Shown here: positions 23,757-31,111 of the stretch, in pieces | How positions within the stretch are numbered: position 1 is the stretch's first letter | Layout: the number at the start of each line of letters is the position of its first letter | NCBI GenBank assembly: GCA_035560235.1 | Contig: DATMAG010000086.1 | Coordinates: 21,738 to 85,737, forward strand | Reading direction: 5' to 3' | Length of the DNA stretch: 64,000 nt | Origin: DASRDU01 sp035560235 | Lineage (GTDB): Bacteria > Acidobacteriota > Blastocatellia > RBC074 | Notes under the pieces: model-generated | Told to the model about the DNA's origin: nothing | The model's database searches: none | Seen by the model: the letters and a program-made list of their open reading frames with translations, nothing else | Translations under genes and position numbers: made by a program

Positions 23757-25055
23757 ATGATCGAAATCATCAGGCTCACCGGCACTGATCCGGAAGGAAA
23801 CCGCAGACTCAAACGCATTCTGAGCCGCACGAACGGGCTGAATCCTGAAATTCTGGCGGCGGCTGAAAACGTCGTGCGCGAAGTGCGCGACAACGGCGAC
23901 GAAGCGCTGCTCAGTTACACGGCGAAATTCGACGGCGTGCAGCTCACGCCCGACACAATGCGCGCAAGCCGCGAACTGATCGAAGAACTCGCCGCCCGCA
24001 CTGACGCTGAACTGATTGCCGCCATGCGCGAAGCCATCGGCAACATTCGCCGCTATCACGAACACCAGTTGACGCGAAGCTGGGAGATTGAATCATCAAA
24101 CGGCGTGCGGCTCGGTCAGCGTGTGCATCCGCTCGACATTGTCGGGTTGTATGTGCCAGGCGGCAGCGCGGCCTATCCTTCGACGGTGATGATGAACGCG
24201 ATTCCGGCGCAGGTGGCCGGTGTCGAACGCATCGTTGTCGTCACGCCTCCGGCAAAATTTGCCGAAAACCCTGTAATTGCCGCTGTGCTGCGCGAGCTTG
24301 GATTATTTGAAGTCTATCTGGTCGGCGGCGCGCAGGCTGTCGCGGCGCTGGCTTACGGCACCGAAACGATGCCGCGTGTTGACAAGATCGTCGGCCCCGG
24401 CAATCAGCACGTGACCGCCGCCAAGAAAGCTGTCTTTGGCATCGTGGATATTGATTCGCTGGCCGGGCCGAGCGAGATTGTTGTCATTGCCGATGACACG
24501 GCGCGGCCTGATTTCGTCGCGGCTGATCTGCTTTCGCAGGCTGAGCATTCTGATGACGCGGCTTCGATTCTGGTGACGACGAGCGAAAAATTTGCCGCCG
24601 CCGTGCGCGATGAAATCATCCGTCAGACGCAGGCGCTTTCGCGCCGCGCCATTATTGAAAGATCGCTCGCTGATTTCGGCGCGCTGATTGTTGTTGATTC
24701 CCTCGATGCTGCGTGCCATCTGGTTGATCAGCTTGCGCCCGAACACGTTGAAGTCATCACCGCCGACAGCGAAGCCACTGCCGCAAAGCTGCGCCACGCG
24801 GGAGCGATTTTCATCGGGGCTTATTCGCCTGAACCCGTTGGTGATTATTTTGCCGGGTCAAATCACGTCCTGCCGACCGGAGGCACGGCGCGCTTTGCGT
24901 CGGCGCTTGGCGTGTATGACTTTCTCAAACGCACCAGCATCATTCGTTACACAAAAAACGAAATCACCCGCACGGCTGAACTGATTGACCGCCTCGCCCG
25001 CGCCGAAGGCTTCGATGCGCACGCGCGTTCAGCGACAATCAGGCTGGAAGAATAA
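23757..25055 (+). CDS. hisD: Histidinol dehydrogenase
   Basis: 432 residues, the normal length. A zinc enzyme oxidising L-histidinol to histidine in the last two steps. Motifs: LYVPGGSAAYPSTVMMNAIP, DKIVGPGNQHVTAAK, the signature SLAGPSEIVVIADDTARPDF with LLSQAEHSDDAAS (zinc ligands Gln/His), and LAPEHVEV. Start at ATG 23757. Confidence 0.96.
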   Translation: MIEIIRLTGTDPEGNRRLKRILSRTNGLNPEILAAAENVVREVRDNGDEALLSYTAKFDGVQLTPDTMRASRELIEELAARTDAELIAAMREAIGNIRRYHEHQLTRSWEIESSNGVRLGQRVHPLDIVGLYVPGGSAAYPSTVMMNAIPAQVAGVERIVVVTPPAKFAENPVIAAVLRELGLFEVYLVGGAQAVAALAYGTETMPRVDKIVGPGNQHVTAAKKAVFGIVDIDSLAGPSEIVVIADDTARPDFVAADLLSQAEHSDDAASILVTTSEKFAAAVRDEIIRQTQALSRRAIIERSLADFGALIVVDSLDAACHLVDQLAPEHVEVITADSEATAAKLRHAGAIFIGAYSPEPVGDYFAGSNHVLPTGGTARFASALGVYDFLKRTSIIRYTKNEITRTAELIDRLARAEGFDAHARSATIRLEE

Positions 25056-25095
25056 CTGTTTTCAGTTTCACTTCAGACCAGTGTCATTGAGAGCT

Positions 25096-25190
25096 GAAGA
25101 GAGATGACGGAACAGACGAAAAAAGAACTGATCAGAGTGTGAAGACTTCCGTTCATTCCGTTATTTCCGTTTGTTCCGTCATCTCTCTTC
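25096..25190. repeat. Inverted repeat between hisD and hisC
   Basis: The left arm at 25096-25120 and the right arm at 25165-25190 are complementary over about 25 bp with few mismatches. The right part also repeats ATTCCGT/TTTCCGT-like units. It lies in the 168-bp gap between the genes and could slow or stop transcription, or be a member of the same hairpin class as the other his junctions. Confidence 0.85.
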
Positions 25191-25223
25191 GCCTCCCTGA
25201 AGCACGGAACACGAAAGATTGAA

Positions 25224-26294
25224 ATGACTACCCCGCTCGACAAAATCAAACCTCAGGTCCGCGCCATCAGCGCCTATACGCTCGCACCGCTCACGGCTCC
25301 GATCAAGATCAATCAGAATGAAAACCCGTTCGGGATGCCTGCCGAAATTCGGGAAGAGATTCTGCATCGCGTCAGTCAGCTCGACTGGTCGCGCTATCCA
25401 GAATTCGTGCCGGCCGGGCTGCTTGAGAAACTGGCGGAATACGCGGGCTGGCGCGCTGACGGAGTGATGGCGGGCAACGGCTCAAATGAAATGATTCAGT
25501 CGGTCGTCAATTCAGTCGTTGAAGCGGGCGTGCGCGTCGTGCTGCCTGAACCGACCTTTTCGGTTTACAGCCAGGTCATCCGGGTGATGAATGGCGAGAT
25601 CATTTCAGTGCTGCTCAACGATGATTTCACCTTCAACATTCCGCGCCTGGCAACGGCAGTGAAAATGCAGAAGCCGGGCCTGACGATTATCTGTTCGCCC
25701 AACAACCCGACCGGCTGCACGATCAGCCGCCGCGATCTGGAACTGCTGCTGCGCAACTCGGAAGGCCTTGTCGTCGTGGATCAGGCATATCTTGAAGTCG
25801 GCGGCGAGGATTTTGTGCCGCTGCTGAAGAGTCACAAAAATCTGGTCATCCTGCGCACGTTTTCAAAAGCGATGGCGATGGCCGGATTGCGCGTCGGTTA
25901 TTGTCTGGCTGCGCCGGAACTGATCCGCGAATTCAACAAGGCAAAGATGCCTTACAGTCTGAATCTCTTTTCAGTCACGGCAGCGGAAGTGGCGATTGAA
26001 AAATCAGCCGCGCTGCGCCCGCTGGTTGAAAGGATGGCGAGCGAACGTGACCGGCTGATTGCTGAACTGAAGAAGATCAAAGGCATCACTCCGGTTCCAT
26101 CAGCCGCCAACTTTTTCATCGTGCACACGAGCCTGCCGCCGAAAGAGTTGTTTGAGACGCTGCACGCGCGCGGCATTCTGATCCGCGATGTCAGCAAGGC
26201 TCCGATGCTCAGTGAATACGTGCGGATCAGCGTGGGCACGCCGGAAGAGAATGATCAGTTGATTGCCGCGTTGCAGGAAATATTCGGTCAGTAA
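25224..26294 (+). CDS. hisC: Histidinol-phosphate aminotransferase
   Basis: 356 residues, fold-type I PLP enzyme. Motifs: INQNENPFGMPAEI at the N-terminus, GNGSNEMIQSVV, CSPNNPTGCTISRRDLE, VVVDQAYLEVGGE, and the PLP lysine K215 in RTFSKAMAMAGLRVGY. It converts imidazole acetol phosphate to histidinol phosphate. The his gene context fixes the substrate. Confidence 0.94.
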   Translation: MTTPLDKIKPQVRAISAYTLAPLTAPIKINQNENPFGMPAEIREEILHRVSQLDWSRYPEFVPAGLLEKLAEYAGWRADGVMAGNGSNEMIQSVVNSVVEAGVRVVLPEPTFSVYSQVIRVMNGEIISVLLNDDFTFNIPRLATAVKMQKPGLTIICSPNNPTGCTISRRDLELLLRNSEGLVVVDQAYLEVGGEDFVPLLKSHKNLVILRTFSKAMAMAGLRVGYCLAAPELIREFNKAKMPYSLNLFSVTAAEVAIEKSAALRPLVERMASERDRLIAELKKIKGITPVPSAANFFIVHTSLPPKELFETLHARGILIRDVSKAPMLSEYVRISVGTPEENDQLIAALQEIFGQ

Positions 26295-26314
26295 GGTTAC
26301 TGTCGCACGTTGCT

Positions 26315-26797
26315 ATGCCTCGTAATGATGATTTTCTGAATCCGCCGATCACGCCGTATGGCAAATGTCACACCTGCGGCGAAAAGATACTGTTCGGGGC
26401 TGAGCGATGTCCGAATTGCGGAATTGAAATAGATCACGAAGAAGTCTTTCCGAGTGCCTTCAATTACTTTGTGATTACCCAGGCCATCAGTTCCGCCAAC
26501 AATCTTCGCACGCTCGATATTGGCGTGATACTTTTGATTGTTGTCTCGCTCATCAGGTTTGTTTTTGAGTATGGCCTCTGGTTCACGCTCATAACCAGTC
26601 TTCCATGGCTGTTTCTTCTGCTTCGGATTACTCAGTGGTTCCGGCAGCACGGGAACTGGGAATGCTCCGACCCTGAATATCTGGAAGCACGAGAGCGAAT
26701 GAGATGGTCACTGAAACTCTGGATTGCGGCGAATGCTTTCAATGCCATAGTTATTCTCGCTGTCCATCTTAAAGGGGCGCTGATCCCGCTGGAGTGA
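26315..26797 (+). CDS. Zinc-ribbon membrane protein within the his cluster
   Basis: 160 residues. The zinc ribbon CHTCGEKILFGAERCPNCGI (about 18-37) is followed by two close membrane spans at about 68-108 (IGVILLIVVSLIRFVFEYGL; LITSLPWLFLLLRI) and a further hydrophobic helix near the C-terminus. It is 20 bp after hisC and 18 bp before hisB, so cotranscribed, but no link to histidine synthesis is evident. Confidence 0.65.
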   Translation: MPRNDDFLNPPITPYGKCHTCGEKILFGAERCPNCGIEIDHEEVFPSAFNYFVITQAISSANNLRTLDIGVILLIVVSLIRFVFEYGLWFTLITSLPWLFLLLRITQWFRQHGNWECSDPEYLEARERMRWSLKLWIAANAFNAIVILAVHLKGALIPLE

Positions 26798-26815
26798 TCT
26801 CGCCGGACTTTTGTT

Positions 26816-27409
26816 ATGACTCGACAAACTGAAATCAGGCGCAAAACCAAAGAGACTGACATTCGTGTGGCGCTGAAACTTGACGGCACAGGCCGCAGCG
26901 AAATCAGCACGGGGCTGCCCTTTCTCGATCACATGCTCGAACTGTTTGCGCGGCACGGACTCTTCGATCTGGAAATCAGTTGCCGGGGCGATCTGCACAT
27001 TGACGATCATCATTCGGTTGAAGACACGGCGATCTGTCTGGGCCGGGCGTTTGCTGAAGCGCTGGGTGACAAGGCGGGCATCGTGCGCTACGGGCACGCT
27101 TATGTGCCGATGGATGAAACGCTGGCGCGGGCGGTCGTTGATCTGTCGGGCCGGTACTTTCTGGTCTACAACGTCAAAAACACACGCCAGAAAATCGGCA
27201 GCTTTGCGACTGAGATGGCCGAACATTTCTGGCATTCATTTGCGGAACACTGCAAATGCAACCTGCACATCGAAGTGCTCTACGGGCGCAATCAGCATCA
27301 CATTCTTGAAGCGGTCTTCAAGGCCGCTGCGCGCGCGCTCGCGCAGGCCGTCGAGGTAAACGCGCGAATCACGGGCGTGATGTCAACGAAAGGAACTCTG
27401 GCTGAGTGA
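26816..27409 (+). CDS. hisB: Imidazoleglycerol-phosphate dehydratase
   Basis: 197 residues, the single-function bacterial form. Manganese-binding histidine motifs are visible: FLDHMLELFARHGLFD, IDDHHSVEDTAICLG, FWHSFAEHCKCNLH and YGRNQHHILEAVFKA. It removes water from imidazole glycerol phosphate. Starts at ATG 26816 after the zinc-ribbon gene. Confidence 0.96.
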   Translation: MTRQTEIRRKTKETDIRVALKLDGTGRSEISTGLPFLDHMLELFARHGLFDLEISCRGDLHIDDHHSVEDTAICLGRAFAEALGDKAGIVRYGHAYVPMDETLARAVVDLSGRYFLVYNVKNTRQKIGSFATEMAEHFWHSFAEHCKCNLHIEVLYGRNQHHILEAVFKAAARALAQAVEVNARITGVMSTKGTLAE

Positions 27410-27488
27410 AGAGTGAAAAGCAGGGACAGCAGGATAAACTTACTGCTCTCAAATCAGGTCTGCTCTTCACGCTTCACGCTTCACTGCT
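27406..27488. repeat. Heptad-repeat hairpin between hisB and hisH
   Basis: The left arm at 27406-27423 (GTGAAGA, GTGAAAA, GCAG) pairs with the right arm at 27460-27488, which contains CTTCACG twice and CTTCACT. It overlaps the hisB stop codon and reaches to the hisH start. Confidence 0.8.
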
Positions 27489-27489
27489 C

Positions 27490-28092
27490 ATGACCATTGC
27501 AATCATTGATTACGGGGTCGGCAATCTGCGCAGCGTCGAGAAGGCTTTCACGTCGCAGGGCATCGGCGCGGTGGTGACGAATGATGAAAGGACGCTGCGC
27601 GCGGCTGACAAACTGGTGCTGCCCGGTGTGGGCGCGTTTGCGGCGTGTATGCAGGGCCTGCAAAGATTCGGTTTTGATGAACTCGTGATTGAAGCGGCGC
27701 AGGCGGGCAAGCCGATCATTGGTTTATGCGTCGGGCTGCAGATGATGTTTGAGGAAGGACACGAGTTCGGCATTCACAAAGGACTGGGCCTGATGCCGGG
27801 CCGCGTGGTGCGCTTTCCCGAAGGCGTGCGCGTGCCGCACGTCGGCTGGAATCAGGTGGCGATCAGACGCGAGCATCCGATCTTTCGCGGCCTGCCCGAT
27901 CAGTCATTCTTTTATTTTGTGCATTCCTACCACGTCGAGACTTCCGATCAGTCGTGCGTGCTCGGCGAAACTGAATATGGGCTGCGCTTCCCTTCGATCT
28001 GCGGGCGCGGCAGCGTTGTCGGCGTGCAGTTTCATCCTGAAAAAAGCCAGGCCGCGGGATTAAGGCTGCTGAGAAATTTTGCTGAGATGTGA
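27490..28092 (+). CDS. hisH: Imidazole glycerol phosphate synthase glutaminase subunit HisH
   Basis: 200 residues, class I glutamine amidotransferase. Triad: Cys80 in IIGLCVGLQMMFE, and His182/Glu184 in VGVQFHPEKSQAAGLRLLRN. It supplies ammonia to HisF, whose gene is not in the window. I start at ATG 27490 (MTIAIIDYGVGNLRSVEKAF); upstream codons belong to the repeat hairpin. Confidence 0.95.
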   Translation: MTIAIIDYGVGNLRSVEKAFTSQGIGAVVTNDERTLRAADKLVLPGVGAFAACMQGLQRFGFDELVIEAAQAGKPIIGLCVGLQMMFEEGHEFGIHKGLGLMPGRVVRFPEGVRVPHVGWNQVAIRREHPIFRGLPDQSFFYFVHSYHVETSDQSCVLGETEYGLRFPSICGRGSVVGVQFHPEKSQAAGLRLLRNFAEM

Positions 28093-28339
28093 AATGGAAA
28101 GAGAGCGCCTGAAGGCTGAATACAGCCGCTCCGACTTTAATATTAGACTCGCCGGAAATGCCGTTTTCAGACTTTTTTGCCCGGGGACGATTTGCTATAT
28201 TCCCGCCGTCGCTCAGACGACGATATTATTTTCTTTGTCCCACTCAGGCGGTTGGTTTCCTCAACAATTTATAGCCGCTGACCGCAGTTAACCTACACTC
28301 CGGATCTTCGATCCACCATCATTACAAGGAAGACTCCTG
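28093..28339. other. Intergenic region before the CAP-domain gene
   Basis: Contains AT-rich patches (ATATTATTTTCTTTG near 28223) after a weak 5-bp stem (28207-28222), possibly ending the his transcript. A good ribosome site, AAGGAAG, lies at 28326-28332 for the next gene. No gene is seen. Confidence 0.4.
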
Positions 28340-29773
28340 ATGTTTCAGATTAATATCGCTACGCGTGTGCGAAGTGTGCAGACACTTGTCCTTTTTTCGG
28401 CCTGCTGGCTGGCGCTGGGCCTGCTGTTCTCTTCGACCGGCTACGCTCAGACACTCGACAGCGAAGAGCAGGCATTTCTGACATTGATCAATAATTACCG
28501 GCAGGCCAACGGTCTGCAGCCATTGCAGGTTTCAGCGACGCTGACCAGCGCCTCGAAATGGATGAGCAACGATATGGCAACGAAGAATTACTTCAGCCAT
28601 AACGACAGTCTGGGTCGTGATCCGCATCAGCGCATGATTGATTTCGGTTACACCTACAACACCTGGTGGGGAGAAAACATTGCGGCTGGTTACAGCACGG
28701 CACAGGATACCTTCAATCAGTGGAAGAACTCGCCGGGTCACAACTCCGCCATGCTGGGCGCCAATTTCAAGGTGATCGGCATCGGGCGGGTTTATAACTC
28801 CGGCTCGACTTACCGCTGGTACTGGACGACCGATTTCGGCGGCTATGTGGATCAGACAATTCCTGTGGGCCAGCCGTCTCAGCCGAAGAAGAAGATGCCG
28901 ACAGTGGCTGATTTCGATGGTGACGGCAAAACAGACCTCGCCGTCTGGCGCGGTCCTGATGGCAACTGGCACGTCATCAATAGTTCAAACGGCGGCACGT
29001 CCAGGAGGCAGTGGGGACAGCAGAACCTCGGCGACATTACTGTGCCAGGCGATTATGACGGCGATGGCAAAACAGATTTCGCCGTCTGGCGTGCGCCTGA
29101 AGGCAACTGGTACGTCATCAACAGTTCAAACGGTGGCACAACTACTCGGCAGTGGGGCTGGCAGGCTGGTGGCGATATTCCCGTGCCGGGCGATTACGAC
29201 GGCGATGGCAAAACAGATTTCGCCGTCTGGCGCGCGCCTGAAGGCAACTGGTACATCATCAACAGTTCTACCGGCTCGACAACTGTGCGGCAGTGGGGAC
29301 AACAGGGCCTGGGTGATATTCCGGTGCCGGGCGATTACGATGGCGATGGCAAGACTGATCTTGCCGTCTGGCGTGCGCCTGAAGGCAACTGGTACATCAT
29401 CAACAGTTCTACCGGCTCGACAACTGTGCGGCAGTGGGGACAACAGGGCCCGGGTGATATTCCGGTGCCGGGCGATTACGATGGCGATGGCAAGACTGAT
29501 CTTGCCGTCTGGCGTGCGCCTGAAGGCAACTGGTACGTCATCAACAGTTCAAACGGTGGCACAACTACTCGGCAATGGGGCTGGCAGGCTGGTGGCGATA
29601 TTCCCGTGCCGGGCGATTACGACGGTGATGGCAAAACAGATTTCGCCGTCTGGCGCGGTTCTGATGGCAACTGGTACATCATCAACAGTTCAAATGGCGG
29701 CACCACCACGCGGCAGTGGGGACAGCAGAACCTGGGCGATGTCCCGCAGCCCTGGTTTCCGGCCCGTCGCTGA
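28340..29773 (+). CDS. Secreted CAP-domain protein with six FG-GAP/VCBS-like repeats
   Basis: 477 residues. A signal peptide (about 1-37, ending YAQ) is followed by a CAP/SCP domain of about 42-175 with NYFSHNDSLGRDPHQRM, WWGENIAAGY, SPGHNSAMLG and WYWTTDFGG. After a short linker come six 47-residue repeats (about 188-470), each with a calcium-loop-like DxDGDGKTD followed by AVWR..GNW..INSS. Repeats have a 141-bp period and copies 2-5 are nearly identical in DNA. It is exported and probably cell-surface or extracellular; the partner is unknown. AAGGAAG precedes the start. Confidence 0.88.
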   Translation: MFQINIATRVRSVQTLVLFSACWLALGLLFSSTGYAQTLDSEEQAFLTLINNYRQANGLQPLQVSATLTSASKWMSNDMATKNYFSHNDSLGRDPHQRMIDFGYTYNTWWGENIAAGYSTAQDTFNQWKNSPGHNSAMLGANFKVIGIGRVYNSGSTYRWYWTTDFGGYVDQTIPVGQPSQPKKKMPTVADFDGDGKTDLAVWRGPDGNWHVINSSNGGTSRRQWGQQNLGDITVPGDYDGDGKTDFAVWRAPEGNWYVINSSNGGTTTRQWGWQAGGDIPVPGDYDGDGKTDFAVWRAPEGNWYIINSSTGSTTVRQWGQQGLGDIPVPGDYDGDGKTDLAVWRAPEGNWYIINSSTGSTTVRQWGQQGPGDIPVPGDYDGDGKTDLAVWRAPEGNWYVINSSNGGTTTRQWGWQAGGDIPVPGDYDGDGKTDFAVWRGSDGNWYIINSSNGGTTTRQWGQQNLGDVPQPWFPARR

Positions 29774-30180
29774 TGCGGGTTCGTTCCTCAGGCGGAGCGG
29801 TGGAATCGGATTCACCGCCGCCTGTCTCACCTGACTGATCACAGTCTGAAGCAACAGAGGCGCAGGGAATCAGACAAATGGTTCCCCGCGCCTTCGATTT
29901 TCTGCAATCCGCAACGAAGCCCGGCGCTCTCCTGGCGCGGGAATCAGCGAATTCAGAACGATTAAATCTGTGCTTGATTGTGGCAGCAAAATGAGTAGTA
30001 TTTACGCATCCCAGCGCGGCAGAAGCAACCGGATGGCTTCGCGCCGCCTGAGCAATCGTAACAGCAGCCCCGGTGAATCGTAACCTTCAAGACCGACTAC
30101 CACCGGGAAATATGCAGAGTCAAAGTGCAGTTGTATCCAGTCCCAGTGAAACCTTTAGCTACACGATAAGCTACACTCCC
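29774..30180. other. 407-bp intergenic region with a stem-loop
   Basis: A stem-loop GGCGC-A-GGGAA / TTCCC-C-GCGCC at 29859-29892 is followed by TTCGATTTTCTG and is the likely terminator of the CAP gene. The rest, up to hisA, holds no convincing gene; the hisA frame is open upstream from 30073 but the extra 36 residues are not HisA-like. Confidence 0.55.
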
Positions 30181-30921
30181 ATGATTATCATTCCAGCGAT
30201 TGATTTGCGCGGCGGGCGTTGCGTGAGGCTGACGCAGGGTGAACCCTCGGCTGAAACTGTCTATTCCGAAAATCCGGTCAATATTGCCAGACAGTTTGTC
30301 GAAGATGGCGCGGAGATGATTCATGTCGTCAATCTTGACGGTGCGCTCAATCAGAATGATTCGGCCAATCTCAGGGCGCTCGAGCGGCTGCTCTCGGCAG
30401 TCAACGTGCCGGTTCAGTTCGGCGGCGGCGTGCGTTCGATTGATGATGTGCGGCGGCTGGATGAACTGGGCGCAACCCGGATCGTGATCGGCACGACGGC
30501 GATCGAAAATCCGGTGCTTCTGCAGCACATTATCGATGAGTTCGGTTCGACCATCGTCGTCGGCATTGACGCGCGCGAAGGCAAGGTGGCAACGCGCGGC
30601 TGGCAGAAGATTCTCGACCTCAGCGCCATTGATTTCGCGCAGAAGGTCGCTAAGATGGGCGTCGAGCGGATCGTTTACACTGACATCGCCCGCGACGGAA
30701 TGCTCAGCGGCGTCAACCTGGAAGCCACGCAGCAGATAGCCGAAGCGAGCGGCCTGAGAGTGACGGCCTCGGGCGGCGTGGCTTCGCTCGATGATATTTA
30801 TGATCTGAAGGATCTCGAAGAATATGGCGTGGACAGCGTCATTATTGGCAAAGCCCTTTACGAAGGCCTCTTCACCCTTGCAGAAGCGCTCGATGCAGCG
30901 GCGGATGATTATGATGACTGA
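30181..30921 (+). CDS. hisA: HisA, phosphoribosylformimino-AICAR-P isomerase
   Basis: 246 residues, TIM-barrel isomerase of histidine synthesis. N-terminal MIIIPAIDLRGGRCVRLTQG carries the catalytic Asp8; the second catalytic Asp is about residue 168 in VYTDIARDGMLSGVN. Phosphate loops: FGGGVRSIDDV and ASGGVASLDD. The start is set at ATG 30181 because the protein begins exactly there in the family. hisF and hisI do not follow. Confidence 0.95.
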   Translation: MIIIPAIDLRGGRCVRLTQGEPSAETVYSENPVNIARQFVEDGAEMIHVVNLDGALNQNDSANLRALERLLSAVNVPVQFGGGVRSIDDVRRLDELGATRIVIGTTAIENPVLLQHIIDEFGSTIVVGIDAREGKVATRGWQKILDLSAIDFAQKVAKMGVERIVYTDIARDGMLSGVNLEATQQIAEASGLRVTASGGVASLDDIYDLKDLEEYGVDSVIIGKALYEGLFTLAEALDAAADDYDD

Positions 30922-30984
30922 GCCTTAACAAATAACTCGCCGATCAAACACTGCATCCGAAAACACTTATCCGGCATCACAGGA

Positions 30985-31011
30985 AACGCGGCTTGAACCT
31001 CAGGCCGCGTT
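30985..31011 (+). terminator. Stem-loop after hisA
   Basis: AACGCGGC (30985-30992) pairs with GCCGCGTT (31004-31011), followed by CGTGTTATTTG. A modest terminator between hisA and topA. Confidence 0.5.
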
Positions 31012-31111
31012 CGTGTTATTTGATGAAACCTTTGCAACAGGACATTTATTTCGCACTCATCTGCAGTCGTGTTCTGCGGTTGCTGCCGCAAAGAGAGGTT
31101 TGAACTGATTT

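Noticed and set aside
26880..27359. 159-codon ORF overlapping hisB
   Set aside because: Alternative frame of hisB; the HisB frame has all the metal-binding motifs.
28903..29757. CRISPR-like regular repeats
   Set aside because: The 141-bp period encodes a 47-residue protein repeat; there are no short repeats with unique spacers and no cas genes.
28845..29834. 329-codon plus ORF in another frame
   Set aside because: It is the out-of-frame echo of the 141-bp repeats of the CAP/FG-GAP gene; the real frame has signal peptide and CAP motifs.
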